64,000 bases of DNA from an uncultured Anaerolineae bacterium (GTDB lineage Bacteria > Chloroflexota > Anaerolineae > Aggregatilineales > Phototrophicaceae). Positions 29,786 to 39,367 of the stretch are shown in pieces (the stretch's first letter is position 1; the number at the start of each line of letters is the position of its first letter). The stretch lies in NCBI GenBank assembly GCA_938022205.1, contig CALIEB010000001.1:62001-126000 (forward strand), given 5' to 3'. The position numbers and the translations under genes were made by a program. The notes beneath the pieces were generated by a model, which was not told the origin of the DNA, searched no databases, and worked only from the letters and a program-made list of their open reading frames with translations.

Positions 29786-31714
29786 TTACTCGACCCTGAG
29801 ACGTGCCGCAGGGACGTAGTCATGCGGATTGCTGGGTGCAAGCAGGCGCGCACGTGCCAGCGTCTGCGTGTCGTACATGCCAATCGCCACCGTGTAGCTA
29901 TTAGGCGGCAGGTCTTCAGGCAGCAGCACAAGGATAAACTGCGCAATAACCTCGTCGCTACGCCAAACAAAGGGCGGATGACTTAAGCACAAGCCACCGT
30001 CGTTCTGCGCCCAAATGCGCCCGCCCTCGTAAGGCGTTTGCGCGTCGTAAAGGTGGACAAAATACGACATCTGGCGGTCAAGCGGCACGTCGGCGCGCCA
30101 AGCAAGGTCGAGCCAAAGCGGTTCACCGGCGCGTGCCGTCAGCTCGGACGGGAACAGCGGGCGTACCTGCGCGCCGTTGGCAAATGTCACAGCATCTTGC
30201 CAACCCGCGAACGTTTTGGGCGAAGGCTCTACCTGCCAGACTTTGTAGCGCGGGAACTGAGCAGGCGCGTAATCTGGCTCTTCGTACCACAGTGCTATGT
30301 CACGCATAAAGGGCGCAAGCTGACGGTCAAGCGGCAAATCGTAAAGCGCGGCACTGGCGTAAAGAACGCGCGGGGCATTGGGAATGACAATGCACTCGTG
30401 TGCTTCGAACGTGCCAATTGGACGCTCACCCACCTTCCAGCGCAAGAAGTTCAGCACCGGATGATTGTAAGCATAGGGCGAGAAGTAAAGCGGTACGTTC
30501 GGCGGCGCGGCGCGCTCCAGCTGGTTGACCATGCGGTAGAGAAACTGTTCCATCAGCACGTACGCCTTGCCGCTGCGCGCCCATTGGCTAAAGTCGTGCG
30601 CGGTCGTCAGCGCAGACGTGCCGAGCAGTGCTAGCAGCGCGCCCGTCGCCAGCAGGCGCGGCACACGCCAGCACACAAGTTGTGTCTCCAACCAGCTTGC
30701 GCCCAGCCCCAGCAGCACCGCCAGCGGCAGCACCACGCCAAATGATCGTCTAAGGTGCGTAGCATCGTCGCTGAGGACAGCGGGCGCAAGCGATGCACCG
30801 AGCAGCAGCACGCCCCACACTAGCACCTCGCGCTTGTGTCGCCATGCCCACAAGCTGGCGAAGCCTGCGAACGTCAGCACGGTCAAGCCCACGTCGAGAA
30901 TAGGGCGACCTGCATAGCCGTGAATTTCGTCACGTGGCCCCTCAATGAACCACATCGGCAGCCATGCCAGCGCGTTGGCAAGCACTTGGCGCGGGCGTGT
31001 CACCAACACTTGGTTGGCGCGCACGTTGGCTTCGACGGTGGTGAGCGTGTAAATCCCCAACGGCAGCAAAACGAGCAGCGTGAGCGCACTCGCTAGCAGC
31101 ACGCCGCGCCGCAAGCTCGCTTCGCGCCAGAACCACCACGCCAGCAGCAGCGCGTACAACGCCAGCCACGTGCGCGCCGAAAAGTACGTGTAGCCGAGCG
31201 CGCCCATCAGCACGCCGCTCACGCCCCACGCGGCAGGCGTGTTCTTGGCGCGCGCTTGCCAAAGTGCAGCCCATGCCAGCATGCCAACAGTTGGGAACAG
31301 AATGACGCGCCACGAGATGTGACTGAGGTGAACGTGCCAATATAGCACCGCCAGCCCTGCCACTGCCCACAGCGCGACCCGCCGCGAAAACAAGCGGCTC
31401 GCTAGCACATAGAGCGCAGGCAACGCCAGCATGCCAGCGAACAGCGCGGGCAGCCGCAGCCCGATGCTGCTAGCGTTGAAGACGGCGAGAAAGGGCGCGA
31501 CCCAGTACATCCACAGGCTTTCGCGCCCAAAGTTTTGCGGGAAGAAAGGCGTAAGGCGCGGGTGTTCTAACAGCGAGAGCGCGTCTAACCCGTAGTACGC
31601 CTCGTCAAAGTTGGTCATGTCCCACATGCCACCCAGCTCATAGCTGCGCAGCAGCGCGCCCAACAGCAACAGCGCGACGATGCCCCAAAGCGAGGCGCGT
31701 TGGCGTTTTTGCAC
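29786..31714 (-). CDS. GT-C fold membrane glycosyltransferase (GT39/ArnT-like)
   Basis: 642 residues with a hydrophobic N-terminal region of roughly ten or more spans and a soluble C-terminal part from about 400. After the first span the loop has the acidic FDEAYYGLDAL motif (Asp36-Glu37), the catalytic position of dolichyl-phosphate-mannose-dependent and related GT-C transferases, followed by HPRLTPFF and NFGRESLWMYW. It would transfer a sugar from a lipid-linked donor on the outer face of the membrane. The C-terminal 200 residues form a beta-rich domain with no name. It stands alone, 87 bases downstream of the rpiB start on the same strand. Start at 31714 chosen as the first in-frame ATG before the first span. 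Confidence 0.85.
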   Translation of the reverse strand: MQKRQRASLWGIVALLLLGALLRSYELGGMWDMTNFDEAYYGLDALSLLEHPRLTPFFPQNFGRESLWMYWVAPFLAVFNASSIGLRLPALFAGMLALPALYVLASRLFSRRVALWAVAGLAVLYWHVHLSHISWRVILFPTVGMLAWAALWQARAKNTPAAWGVSGVLMGALGYTYFSARTWLALYALLLAWWFWREASLRRGVLLASALTLLVLLPLGIYTLTTVEANVRANQVLVTRPRQVLANALAWLPMWFIEGPRDEIHGYAGRPILDVGLTVLTFAGFASLWAWRHKREVLVWGVLLLGASLAPAVLSDDATHLRRSFGVVLPLAVLLGLGASWLETQLVCWRVPRLLATGALLALLGTSALTTAHDFSQWARSGKAYVLMEQFLYRMVNQLERAAPPNVPLYFSPYAYNHPVLNFLRWKVGERPIGTFEAHECIVIPNAPRVLYASAALYDLPLDRQLAPFMRDIALWYEEPDYAPAQFPRYKVWQVEPSPKTFAGWQDAVTFANGAQVRPLFPSELTARAGEPLWLDLAWRADVPLDRQMSYFVHLYDAQTPYEGGRIWAQNDGGLCLSHPPFVWRSDEVIAQFILVLLPEDLPPNSYTVAIGMYDTQTLARARLLAPSNPHDYVPAARLRVE

Positions 31715-31953
31715 GTTTGTTAAAGCTCCTTTTGTGAAATTGCTGACGTTCGCAGCACAAGTGCGGCTTCTTGAATGTCATAAAGCGCAAGCGTCGCACC
31801 TAGCGATAATGCGGCGAAGTGCAACGTGCTAACCAGCCCATAAGCCCTGCTAAAACGCAACAACGCGCGGTGACCAATCACACTGTAGCAAGGCGTGTTT
31901 TTAGCATACAATAAAGACAGTCAACCAACACACCCTAAAAAGGACAAGCCGCC

Positions 31954-32565
31954 TTGAGCAAAAGCCCACAGCATATTGAAACTGAAGTCAAGCTCTACAC
32001 GCCTGACCATGCGCCGCTGAGGGCGCGCCTGCACGCGCTGGGGGCGGTGCTGGTTAAGCCGCGCACGCTCGAGCGTAATGCCCGCTATGACGACCGCAAC
32101 AACCAACTCATGTATGAGGGCGTGGTACTGCGCTTGCGGCAAGATGACAACGTCCGCCTCACTTACAAAGACGGAGGCAGCAGCATCAACGGCATCGTCA
32201 CCCGCCAAGAGTTTGAAGTAACGGTCAGCGACTTCGACACCATGCACCACATCTTAGAGCATCTAGGCTACACCGTGTTCATGACTTACGAAAAATATCG
32301 CACGACCTACATGCTTGAGGGCGCGGAGGTTGTGCTAGACGAGCTGCCCTACGGCAACTTCACCGAAATCGAGGGCGATATCCCCACTATCGAGCGCGTG
32401 ATGGACTTGCTGGGGCTAGCGGACGCGCCGCGCATGCCGCAAAGCTACGCGCGCATCTTCCGCACCGTAAAAGAAAACATGGGGCTGACGTTCGATAACC
32501 TGACTTTTGCCAACTTCGAAAACATTGACGTGCCATTGAGCGCGTTTTTTGAAAAAACTAGCTAA
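31954..32565 (+). CDS. CYTH domain protein (class IV adenylate cyclase/thiamine-triphosphatase-like)
   Basis: 203 residues beginning with TTG at 31954 (AAGGA about ten bases upstream); no closer ATG is in frame. The CYTH signature ExExK is Glu9, Glu11, Lys13 (IETEVKLY), followed by alternating charged strands ([37 protein letters not shown]) that line the triphosphate tunnel. The style is that of the CyaB-type class IV cyclase subgroup, but many such proteins are triphosphatases. It is 11 bases upstream of the methylmalonyl-CoA mutase gene and may be co-transcribed. Confidence 0.9.
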   Translation: MSKSPQHIETEVKLYTPDHAPLRARLHALGAVLVKPRTLERNARYDDRNNQLMYEGVVLRLRQDDNVRLTYKDGGSSINGIVTRQEFEVTVSDFDTMHHILEHLGYTVFMTYEKYRTTYMLEGAEVVLDELPYGNFTEIEGDIPTIERVMDLLGLADAPRMPQSYARIFRTVKENMGLTFDNLTFANFENIDVPLSAFFEKTS

Positions 32566-32576
32566 GGAGCAAACCC

Positions 32577-34232
32577 ATGAGCCTCTCTGAACAAACCGAC
32601 CGCTGGCAGCGTGAAAAAGTTGAGCCTTCGCTCAAGAAAGTTCCCGAGCGTAAGCCCGACTTTCAGACATCCTCCGGCATTCCCATGAAACGGCTGTTTA
32701 CGCCCGACGACGTGACAAGTGACTACTTGACCGACACGGGCTACCCCGCCGAGTTTCCCTTCACGCGCGGCGTGCAGCCCACCATGTACCGCTCGCGCTT
32801 CTGGACGATGCGCCAATATGCAGGCTTTGGCACAGCTGAAGAGAGCAATGCCCGCTACCGCTTCTTGCTGGAGAAGGGGCAAATGGGCTTGAGCGTGGCG
32901 TTTGACCTGCCCACGCAAATTGGCTACGATGCCGACGACGAGATGGCGTTGGGCGAAGTCGGCAAGGTCGGCGTGAGCATCAGCAGCATCGAAGACATGA
33001 TGACGCTGTTCAAAGACATCCCGCTCGACAAGGTGTCCACTAGCATGACGATTAACGCGCCCGCCAGCGTGCTGCTCGCGCTGTACATCGTCACCGCCAA
33101 GCGGCAGGGTGTAGACAGCAAGCAGCTGCGCGGCACGGTGCAAAACGACATCCTCAAAGAGTACATCGCGCGCGGCACGTATATTTACCCGCCGCAGCAC
33201 TCCATGCGCCTGATTACCGACATGTTCAGCTTTTGCAAGGAACACGTGCCGAACTGGAACACCATCAGCATCAGCGGCTACCACATCCGCGAGGCGGGCA
33301 GCACCGCCGTGCAAGAAGTGGCGTTCACGCTGGCTAACGGCATCGCCTATGTTGAAGCTGCTCTCAAGGCAGGCTTGACGGTGGATGAGTTCGCGCCGCA
33401 GCTGTCGTTCTTCTTCAACGCGCACAACAACTTCCTAGAAGAAGTGGCGAAGTTCCGTGCCGCCCGCAAGCTGTGGGCGCACATCATGCGCGACCGCTTT
33501 AAGGCACAAGACCCACGCAGCATGATGCTACGCTTCCACACGCAGACCGGCGGCAGCACGCTGACCGCGCAACAGCCCGAGAACAACATCGTGCGCGTTG
33601 CGCTGCAGGCGTTGGCGGCGGTGCTAGGCGGCACACAATCGCTGCATACCAACAGCATGGACGAGGCACTTGCTCTGCCGACCGAAAAGGCGGTACAAAT
33701 CGCGCTGCGCACGCAGCAAATCATCGCGCACGAGAGCGGCGTTGCCGACACCATCGACCCGCTAGCGGGCAGCTATGCCATCGAGTATCTCACCGAGCAA
33801 ATTTTCACGCGCGCGCAGGAATACATCGCGCAAATCGACGAGATGGGCGGTGCCATGCGTGCTATTGAGGACGGCTACATCCAAACCGAAATTCAGGATG
33901 CTTCCTACCTGTTCCAGCGGGCGTTGGAAAAAGGCGAGCAAGTCGTGGTGGGCGTGAACGCCTTCACTGTCGAGCATGAGGAAGAACCGGAGCTTTTGCG
34001 CGTTGACCCTGCGATTGAGATAGCCGCTCGCGAACGCCTCGCCAAGCTGCGCGCCAGCCGCGACAACGAGAAAGCCAGCGCGGCGCGCCAACGCCTAGAA
34101 GCAGCCGCCCGCACAAATGAGAATTTGATGCCAATTATCATTGACTGCGTGGAAAATAACGTAACATTAGGGGAGGTTTGTCACAGCATGCGCGCGGTTT
34201 TCGGCGAATATCGCCCCGCCGTGATTGTCTAA
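32577..34232 (+). CDS. mutA: methylmalonyl-CoA mutase, large (substrate-binding) subunit
   Basis: 551 residues, RBS AAGGAG. It has the mutase barrel signatures: [18 protein letters not shown] near 78, [44 protein letters not shown] near 320 and [16 protein letters not shown]. It converts (R)-methylmalonyl-CoA to succinyl-CoA. The B12-binding domain (DxHxxG) is missing, so a separate small subunit must be encoded elsewhere, as in archaea and many Chloroflexota. This fits propionyl-CoA assimilation. A small membrane protein follows after 18 bases. Confidence 0.95.
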   Translation: MSLSEQTDRWQREKVEPSLKKVPERKPDFQTSSGIPMKRLFTPDDVTSDYLTDTGYPAEFPFTRGVQPTMYRSRFWTMRQYAGFGTAEESNARYRFLLEKGQMGLSVAFDLPTQIGYDADDEMALGEVGKVGVSISSIEDMMTLFKDIPLDKVSTSMTINAPASVLLALYIVTAKRQGVDSKQLRGTVQNDILKEYIARGTYIYPPQHSMRLITDMFSFCKEHVPNWNTISISGYHIREAGSTAVQEVAFTLANGIAYVEAALKAGLTVDEFAPQLSFFFNAHNNFLEEVAKFRAARKLWAHIMRDRFKAQDPRSMMLRFHTQTGGSTLTAQQPENNIVRVALQALAAVLGGTQSLHTNSMDEALALPTEKAVQIALRTQQIIAHESGVADTIDPLAGSYAIEYLTEQIFTRAQEYIAQIDEMGGAMRAIEDGYIQTEIQDASYLFQRALEKGEQVVVGVNAFTVEHEEEPELLRVDPAIEIAARERLAKLRASRDNEKASAARQRLEAAARTNENLMPIIIDCVENNVTLGEVCHSMRAVFGEYRPAVIV

Positions 34233-34250
34233 AGGAGCAGAAACACACTG

Positions 34251-34517
34251 ATGACAAGCAACCCCATGAAGTATCTCATCATCCTGATTAGCTCACTGAC
34301 GGCGATAGCGTTCTTGGGCTTTTCGGTCATTTCAACGTGGCAAATTTTCACGGTGTTAATCTCGGGCGAGAGCATCCGCAGCGAGCTTTGGGCGTTGTTG
34401 GTGATGACGTTCACGGCGGGCGTGATTATGCTCAGCCTTGCGTGGGGCATTGTCGAGCTAGGCGCGGCGCGTCGCCAGCAAGCCCCTAGCAGTGACGCAC
34501 AAGAAGAAGACGTATAA
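34251..34517 (+). CDS. small two-span membrane protein
   Basis: 88 residues with two hydrophobic segments (about 8-32 and 45-68) and a hydrophilic, acidic tail. AAAGGAG is twelve bases upstream of the ATG; a second ATG at 34266 is an alternative start. No family recognised. It lies 18 bases after mutA and is probably transcribed with it. It ends 41 bases before the convergent queG gene. Confidence 0.65.
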   Translation: MTSNPMKYLIILISSLTAIAFLGFSVISTWQIFTVLISGESIRSELWALLVMTFTAGVIMLSLAWGIVELGAARRQQAPSSDAQEEDV

Positions 34518-34558
34518 GCGGCAGCCCAACAGCCGCTAGCACAGTGCTGGCGAGCTGT

Positions 34559-35641
34559 TTATGGCAGCGGGCGGCCGACGGTGGGTTCACGGCGCGTCAG
34601 CCGCTCCACTGCCCACGCGGCAGCCTCGCGCACCAGCGGGTTTGTGTCTTCTCGCAGGCTTGCCAACGCGGGTAAGAGGCGTGCTTCGCCGCTGTTGCCT
34701 GCCGCAATGCAGGCGTTGCGCACGAAGCGCGCTCGCTTGGCACGATAGATCGGCGTGCCGCGATAGTGCGCTGCAAATGCTTCGTCGTCCAGCGCGAGCA
34801 AATCCACCAGCGGCGGGGCGATACGCCACACATCGGCAGGCACAAACGCCGCTTCTTGTGTAGGAGCGGCGAAACGCTGGAACGGGCAAACGTCCTGACA
34901 CACGTCACAACCGAACACCCAATTGCCGAATTGCGGGCGCAGCTCTTCGGGTATGTGTCCCTTATTTTCGATAGTGTGGTAGCTGATACAGCGGCGTGCG
35001 TCCAACACGTAGGGTTGCGGAAAAGCGTTTGTGGGACAAGCGTGCAGGCAACGCGCGCACGTGCCGCACATCGTCGCGCGGTGCGGCGTGTCGTATGCAT
35101 CAAACGCCGCGCTCGTCAGCATCTCGCCCAAAACGACGTAGCTGCCGCGTCGCGGGTGAATGAGCATCGTGTTCTTGCCGATGAAGCCCAAACCTGCCTG
35201 CTGCGCGTGACTGCGCTCTAACAGCGCGCCCGTGTCGACGTATTCAGCGTGGTCGTGCGCCAGCAACCCCGCCAGCCATTCAGCAAAGACACGCAAACGC
35301 GGCGTTAGCAAGTCGTGATAGTCCAGCCCCCACGCATAGCTAGCGATGCGCCCGCGCATGGGGTCGTTGAGCAGCGCGTCAAACGCGCCCACCGCACGAT
35401 AGTCCACGCCCACCACCACGAGCGAGCGGACGTTAGGCAAAATGGCGCGCAAGTCACGGCGGCGTGCCAAACGGTCAGGGCGTGCCATGTAATCCATCTC
35501 GGCGTGCATGCCTGCCGCCAGCCAGCGTTCATACGCCCAAAGCGTCGGCGAGGGCTGGGCAGGCGTGATACCAACCAGCGTAAAGCCCAGCGCGTGCGCT
35601 TGCGCTTTGACCTGCGCGCTGGAAGCAAGCGCAACGCCCAT
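34559..35641 (-). CDS. queG: epoxyqueuosine reductase
   Basis: 360 residues. After the N-terminal cobalamin-binding region, two [4Fe-4S] motifs appear, CGTCARCLHACPT near 190 and CDVCQDVCPF near 241, as in QueG, followed by a C-terminal HEAT-like region (to 350). A motif RRGSYVVLGEM, which is typical of the family, is near 160. It reduces epoxyqueuosine to queuosine in tRNA, the last step of queuosine synthesis. No other queuosine gene is near. It starts directly at the stop of a 37-codon ORF. Confidence 0.93.
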   Translation of the reverse strand: MGVALASSAQVKAQAHALGFTLVGITPAQPSPTLWAYERWLAAGMHAEMDYMARPDRLARRRDLRAILPNVRSLVVVGVDYRAVGAFDALLNDPMRGRIASYAWGLDYHDLLTPRLRVFAEWLAGLLAHDHAEYVDTGALLERSHAQQAGLGFIGKNTMLIHPRRGSYVVLGEMLTSAAFDAYDTPHRATMCGTCARCLHACPTNAFPQPYVLDARRCISYHTIENKGHIPEELRPQFGNWVFGCDVCQDVCPFQRFAAPTQEAAFVPADVWRIAPPLVDLLALDDEAFAAHYRGTPIYRAKRARFVRNACIAAGNSGEARLLPALASLREDTNPLVREAAAWAVERLTRREPTVGRPLP

Positions 35642-35755
35642 CTACCGCGTCACCTTGTCGTACACGTCCACCGAAGTCAATGCGAACCCCAGCGTAGGCA
35701 CTGCGTCCAACGGTACGCAGGCTGCAATCGCCCAAGTTTGCTCAGATAATGCCAT
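35642..35755 (-). CDS. 37-residue ORF directly upstream of queG
   Basis: ATG at 35755 with AGGAGCG eight bases upstream; 37 codons ending in TAG at 35644-35642, and the queG ATG follows with no gap. The product MALSEQTWAIAACVPLDAV... is mildly hydrophobic and has no recognised domain. It may be a leader or translational-coupling peptide, or an unannotated small protein. Too short for coding statistics, but the good ribosome site and exact abutment argue against chance. A longer in-frame start at 35827 exists, without a similar ribosome site. Confidence 0.45.
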   Translation of the reverse strand: MALSEQTWAIAACVPLDAVPTLGFALTSVDVYDKVTR

Positions 35756-35911
35756 GCACGCTGCGCTCCTATGCCTGTCGTTATGCCCATTATATCGCCT
35801 TTTCGGCGCATTGGGTGGCATGCCCACGCGCCAGAGCGCAGGCTAACAAGGGGATTGTCCTAAGTGTCATCTCGAATGCGTGACGATTTTCCCTAATCCG
35901 CATCTCATGTA

Positions 35912-35940
35912 TTGCGACAACGGATAGCATTGGGTAAAGT
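35912..35940 (+). promoter_or_regulatory. candidate promoter of pckA
   Basis: TTGCGA (35912-35917), 17 bases, TAAAGT (35935-35940); both hexamers match four of six consensus positions. The predicted start near 35947 leaves a leader of about 110 bases that contains the tandem repeat. Confidence 0.5.
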
Positions 35941-35967
35941 AGAAGTGTTATATAAGGATGCGCTTCG

Positions 35968-36007
35968 TTAACTTTGGAATGATGCCTTAACTTCGAAGTA
36001 ATGCCTT
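35968..36007 (+). repeat. tandem 21-base repeat in the pckA leader
   Basis: Two copies with 19-base period (35968-35988 and 35987-36007), identical at 17 of 21 positions, starting TTAACTT and ending ATGCCTT. The second copy holds the palindrome ACTTCGAAGT. Two turns of helix apart, they look like a pair of operator sites, downstream of the candidate promoter and about 50 bases before the ATG. Confidence 0.55.
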
Positions 36008-36056
36008 CTTAAAAGTTGTTAGCTCATCGCTTTTAACCCATGAAGGGAGTTTCACC

Positions 36057-37922
36057 ATGCAAATCCCAGCGAACTTGAAACATCAGGGGGTTATCCAGTG
36101 GGTGCAAGACATGATTGCGCTCACCAAGCCCAAAGCCGTCCACTGGGTGGATGGCTCACAAGAAGAATACGACAAACTGTGTGACCTATTGGTTGAGAGC
36201 GGCACGTTCATTCGTCTCAATCCGGAAAAACGTCCTAACAGCTTTTTGGCGCGCTCGGACCCTTCGGATGTGGCGCGTGTGGAAGAGCGCACGTTCATCT
36301 GCTCGGTTAACAAGAACGACGCGGGTCCGACCAACAACTGGGTCAATCCCAAAGAAATGCACGAAACGCTTAATAGGTTGTTCGACGGCTGCATGGCGGG
36401 TCGCACGATGTACATCATCCCGTTTAGCATGGGACCCATCGGCTCGCCCATCGCACAAATTGGCGTGCAAATCACCGACTCCGCCTATGTGGTGACCAAC
36501 ATGCGCATCATGGCGCGCGTCAGCACCCAAGTTTGGGACGTGCTGGGTGAAGACGGGACTTTCGTCCCTTGCATGCACTCGGTGGGTGCGCCACTGGCAG
36601 AAGGTCAGCAAGACGTGCCTTGGCCCTGCCAGCCAGACATTAAGAACAAGTACATTGTTCACTTCCCCGAAGAACGCTCGATTTGGTCATACGGCAGCGG
36701 CTACGGCGGCAACGCGCTGCTGGGCAAGAAGTGCCTCGCGCTGCGCATTGCGTCGGTGATGGCACACGACGAGGGCTGGCTGGCGGAACACATGCTCATC
36801 TTGGGCGTGGAAGACCCCAACGGCGAGAAAACCTATGTCGCGGCGGCATTCCCGTCGGCATGCGGCAAGACTAACTTCGCCATGCTTGTGCCGCCTAAGG
36901 AAATGGAAGGCTGGAAGGTAACCACCGTCGGCGACGACATCGCGTGGATTAAGCCCGGTCCTGACGGCAGACTTTACGCTATCAACCCAGAGGCAGGCTT
37001 CTTCGGCGTTGCGCCGGGCACGAACTACAAGACGAACCCGAACGCGATGAAATCGCTGGAAGCCAACACCATCTTCACCAACGTCGCGTTGACAGACGAC
37101 GGCGACGTGTGGTGGGAAGGCATGGACGGACCGCCGCCGGCTCATGCCATCGACTGGCAGGGCAACGACTGGACACCCGACTGTGGTCGCAAGGCAGCGC
37201 ACCCCAACTCGCGCTTTACCGCGCCCGCCTCGCAATGCCCCTCGATTGACCCCGAGTGGGAAAACCCCAACGGTGTCCTCATTCAAGCGTTCATCTTTGG
37301 CGGTCGGCGCGCGACAACCATTCCGCTCGTTTACCAGAGCTTTAACTGGAACTATGGCGTGTACGTGGGCGCGACGTTGGGCAGCGAGCAAACCGCTGCC
37401 GCCATTGGCAGCAACGTGGGCGTGGTGCGCCGCGACCCCTTCGCCATGCTGCCGTTTGTCGGCTACCACGTGGCAAGCTACTTCAACCACTGGCTGCGCA
37501 TTGGGCGCATCATCTCTGACCCACCGCGCATCTTTAGCGTGAACTGGTTCCGCAAGGACAGCGAAGGCAACTACTTGTGGCCGGGTTTTGGCGATAACAT
37601 GCGCGTGCTGAAGTGGATTGTCGAGCGCGTGCACGGGCGCGCCGTTAGTGTGGAATCCGCCATTGGCTGGATGCCGCGTTACGAAGATATCGACTGGCGC
37701 GGCTCAGACTTCACACTCGAGCAGTTTACGGAACTTATGTCCATCGAAGCAGACGAGTGGAAGCAAGAGCTTGCTTCACAAGAAGAGTTCTTCATCAAGA
37801 TTTACGACCGCCTGCCGAAGGAACTCATGGCAGTGCGCGAGCTGCTACTGAGCAGCCTGTGGCGTTCGCCGGCACACTGGGAAGTGTTCCACAGCACCGA
37901 GACCCCACACAACAACTCCTAA
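36057..37922 (+). CDS. pckG: phosphoenolpyruvate carboxykinase (GTP)
   Basis: 621 residues, full length for the GTP-using type. The kinase loop [14 protein letters not shown] lies near 262-275 and carries the characteristic cysteine; [19 protein letters not shown] near 220 is another family block, and EGMDGPPP and the [16 protein letters not shown] block near 440 follow. The enzyme interconverts oxaloacetate plus GTP with PEP. RBS AAGGGAG. It has its own promoter and terminator, so it is monocistronic, and the leader repeats suggest specific control. It links mutA-derived succinyl-CoA (through the citric acid cycle) to gluconeogenesis. Confidence 0.96.
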   Translation: MQIPANLKHQGVIQWVQDMIALTKPKAVHWVDGSQEEYDKLCDLLVESGTFIRLNPEKRPNSFLARSDPSDVARVEERTFICSVNKNDAGPTNNWVNPKEMHETLNRLFDGCMAGRTMYIIPFSMGPIGSPIAQIGVQITDSAYVVTNMRIMARVSTQVWDVLGEDGTFVPCMHSVGAPLAEGQQDVPWPCQPDIKNKYIVHFPEERSIWSYGSGYGGNALLGKKCLALRIASVMAHDEGWLAEHMLILGVEDPNGEKTYVAAAFPSACGKTNFAMLVPPKEMEGWKVTTVGDDIAWIKPGPDGRLYAINPEAGFFGVAPGTNYKTNPNAMKSLEANTIFTNVALTDDGDVWWEGMDGPPPAHAIDWQGNDWTPDCGRKAAHPNSRFTAPASQCPSIDPEWENPNGVLIQAFIFGGRRATTIPLVYQSFNWNYGVYVGATLGSEQTAAAIGSNVGVVRRDPFAMLPFVGYHVASYFNHWLRIGRIISDPPRIFSVNWFRKDSEGNYLWPGFGDNMRVLKWIVERVHGRAVSVESAIGWMPRYEDIDWRGSDFTLEQFTELMSIEADEWKQELASQEEFFIKIYDRLPKELMAVRELLLSSLWRSPAHWEVFHSTETPHNNS

Positions 37923-37948
37923 GCGTAGCCCATCTTTGAGCTAAGACA

Positions 37949-37982
37949 AACCGCCTGCACACCAATGCAGGCGGTTTTTTGG
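37949..37982 (+). terminator. intrinsic terminator of PEP carboxykinase
   Basis: A ten-pair stem (ACCGCCTGCA at 37951-37960, TGCAGGCGGT at 37967-37976) with a six-base loop and a run of six T residues, flanked by A residues that extend the pairing. It ends 60 bases after the stop codon. Confidence 0.85.
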
Positions 37983-38075
37983 CTCAGCACACTAAGTCTC
38001 CAAGACTGAATTTCTAGAGAAAGTAAAAACCGCGCAAAATGCAGGCGGTTTTTTTGGCTCAGCCCACTAAGTCTC
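37967..38075. repeat. 34/35-base direct repeat spanning terminator and gene end
   Basis: The stretch 37967-38000 (second arm of the pckG terminator plus following bases) recurs at 38041-38075 with one extra T and one A-to-C change. The second copy includes the last codons of the convergent oxidase gene, so the first copy is a displaced fragment of that gene end. This suggests a small tandem duplication between the two convergent genes. Confidence 0.75.
38026..38054 (-). terminator. intrinsic terminator of the alpha-hydroxy-acid oxidase gene (bidirectional)
   Basis: A nine-pair stem (AAAAACCGC at 38026-38034, GCGGTTTTT at 38046-38054) with an eleven-base loop lies just past the minus-strand stop codon at 38059. 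The symmetric A and T runs allow termination in both directions. Confidence 0.7.
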
Positions 38076-39147
38076 TGGTCACGTCAGCGAGACTGCGACA
38101 GCCGCACAACGCCATGTTGAGGTCAATCTCGTGCAGCAAGATGTCTAGCGCATGCGCCACACCCGCTTCGCCGCCAACCGCCAACGCCCAGAGTATCGGA
38201 CGACCGACCAGCACAGCTTTCGCGCCCAACGCCAATGCCTTTAACACGTCCGTGCCACGCCGCACGCCGCCATCTAGCAGCACCTCAACCTTGCCGTCGA
38301 CCGCTTGAACGACCTCTTCAAGCACGTCAATGGCTGCGGGTGAGGTATCGAGTTGCCGCCCGCCGTGATTGCTGACGATGACCCCTTGCGCGCCATGTGC
38401 GTGCGCCAAAGCAGCATCGTCACCGCGCAAGATGCCCTTGAGCAGCAGCGGCATCTTGGTGATGCTCGCCAGCCAGTCGACATCCTCCCAAGTTAGACCG
38501 CCCTCGCGCAAAATCTCGCGCCAGTAGCGCGCCAGCGCGCTGTCATCCTGTGCCGCGTCAATCTGGCTCAAGTAAGTGTCTTTGAGATTGGCAGCCTTGA
38601 TGCCGGCTGGCACGCTGAAAGCGTTGCGGATGTCCGCCTCGCGCTTGCCCAACAGCGGCGTGTCTACCGTTAGCACCAACGCCTGATAGCCTGCCGCTTC
38701 GGCGCGCTGCACCATATCGCGCACGACAGCGCGGTCTTTGTAGACGTAGAGCTGAAACCACAGCGGCGCGTTAGGCACAGCAGCTACGTCCTCAAGGCTG
38801 GTGGAGGACATCGTGCTAAGCACGTTGACGATGCCGCGTGCTGCCGCTGCGCGCGTCACCGCCAGTTCGCCGTCGGGGTGCGCCATACGCTGCAGTGCCA
38901 TCGGCGCAATCATGACCGGGGCGGCGTACTCGCGCCCCAGCAGTGTTGTGCGCATGTCGCGGGTGGCTACCCCACGCAGCACGCGCGGGCGCAGCCGTAA
39001 GCGCGCAAACGCCGCGCGGTTTTCGTACAGCGTGATTTCATCATCCGCGCCGCTAGCATAATAGCCATACACCATTTGGGTGAGGATTTCCTGCGCGGGA
39101 GCTTCAAAATCCAGTAAATTGACAAACGTTTCTAAGGTCATGCTCAC
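38059..39147 (-). CDS. FMN-dependent alpha-hydroxy-acid oxidase/dehydrogenase
   Basis: 362 residues, TIM barrel. The FMN and catalytic residues are visible: APMALQRMAHPDGE (81-94), STMSSTS (111-117), QLYVYKDR (132-139), VDTPLLGKREAD (161-172), Lys237 in LLLKGI, and the catalytic His261 with Arg264 in SNHGGRQLDTSP. Members include glycolate oxidase, lactate oxidase and L-lactate dehydrogenase; the substrate cannot be decided by eye. No membrane-anchoring insertion is evident, so a soluble oxidase is likely. It stands alone with its own terminator, convergent to pckG. Confidence 0.92.
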   Translation of the reverse strand: MSMTLETFVNLLDFEAPAQEILTQMVYGYYASGADDEITLYENRAAFARLRLRPRVLRGVATRDMRTTLLGREYAAPVMIAPMALQRMAHPDGELAVTRAAAARGIVNVLSTMSSTSLEDVAAVPNAPLWFQLYVYKDRAVVRDMVQRAEAAGYQALVLTVDTPLLGKREADIRNAFSVPAGIKAANLKDTYLSQIDAAQDDSALARYWREILREGGLTWEDVDWLASITKMPLLLKGILRGDDAALAHAHGAQGVIVSNHGGRQLDTSPAAIDVLEEVVQAVDGKVEVLLDGGVRRGTDVLKALALGAKAVLVGRPILWALAVGGEAGVAHALDILLHEIDLNMALCGCRSLADVTRDLVG

Positions 39148-39290
39148 CTCACTTATGTTTTGGGTATTGTACCATCTGGATGTAAAAACTCACGTGCCAA
39201 AAGAGAAAAAGCATGCTATCATGAAGTTTATGCACTTATTTGCATAATTCCACAAAGCCTAAAAACCGCTCTTGACAACTTAAAGCGTTT

Positions 39291-39311
39291 ATGAAACCAT
39301 TATGAACCATT
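39291..39311 (+). repeat. short direct repeat upstream of ABC exporter genes
   Basis: ATGAAACCATT (39291-39301) and ATGAACCATT (39302-39311) lie side by side about 57 bases before the exporter ATG, shortly after a TTGACA-like string (39272-39277). They may be part of an operator; no clean -10 was found. Confidence 0.3.
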
Positions 39312-39367
39312 GTGACCCCACATAGTGCGTCACAGTTACTCGCCTCAAACTGGAGTGCTTCCCCCGT

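Larger units (their letters stand above)
35756..36056. other. intergenic leader between queG unit and pckA
   Basis: About 300 bases with no credible gene. It contains a sigma-70-like promoter for the rightward PEP carboxykinase gene (35912-35940) and a tandem direct repeat (35968-36007) listed separately. No promoter for the leftward queG unit was clear. Confidence 0.6.

Noticed and set aside
31720-31911. Minus-strand frame of 63 codons upstream of the GT39-type gene
   Set aside because: No ribosome site, no domain and weak composition; the 240-base gap between 31715 and 31953 holds nothing else I can support.
32562-33425. Minus-strand open frame of 287 codons
   Set aside because: Antisense to methylmalonyl-CoA mutase; shadow frame.
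34500-34560. Hairpin-like sequence between mutA-linked gene and queG
   Set aside because: Short stems (AGCGGC/GCCGCT) lack a T run on either strand, so I did not call a terminator.
36687-37634. Minus-strand open frame of 315 codons
   Set aside because: Antisense to PEP carboxykinase, which has all its motifs.
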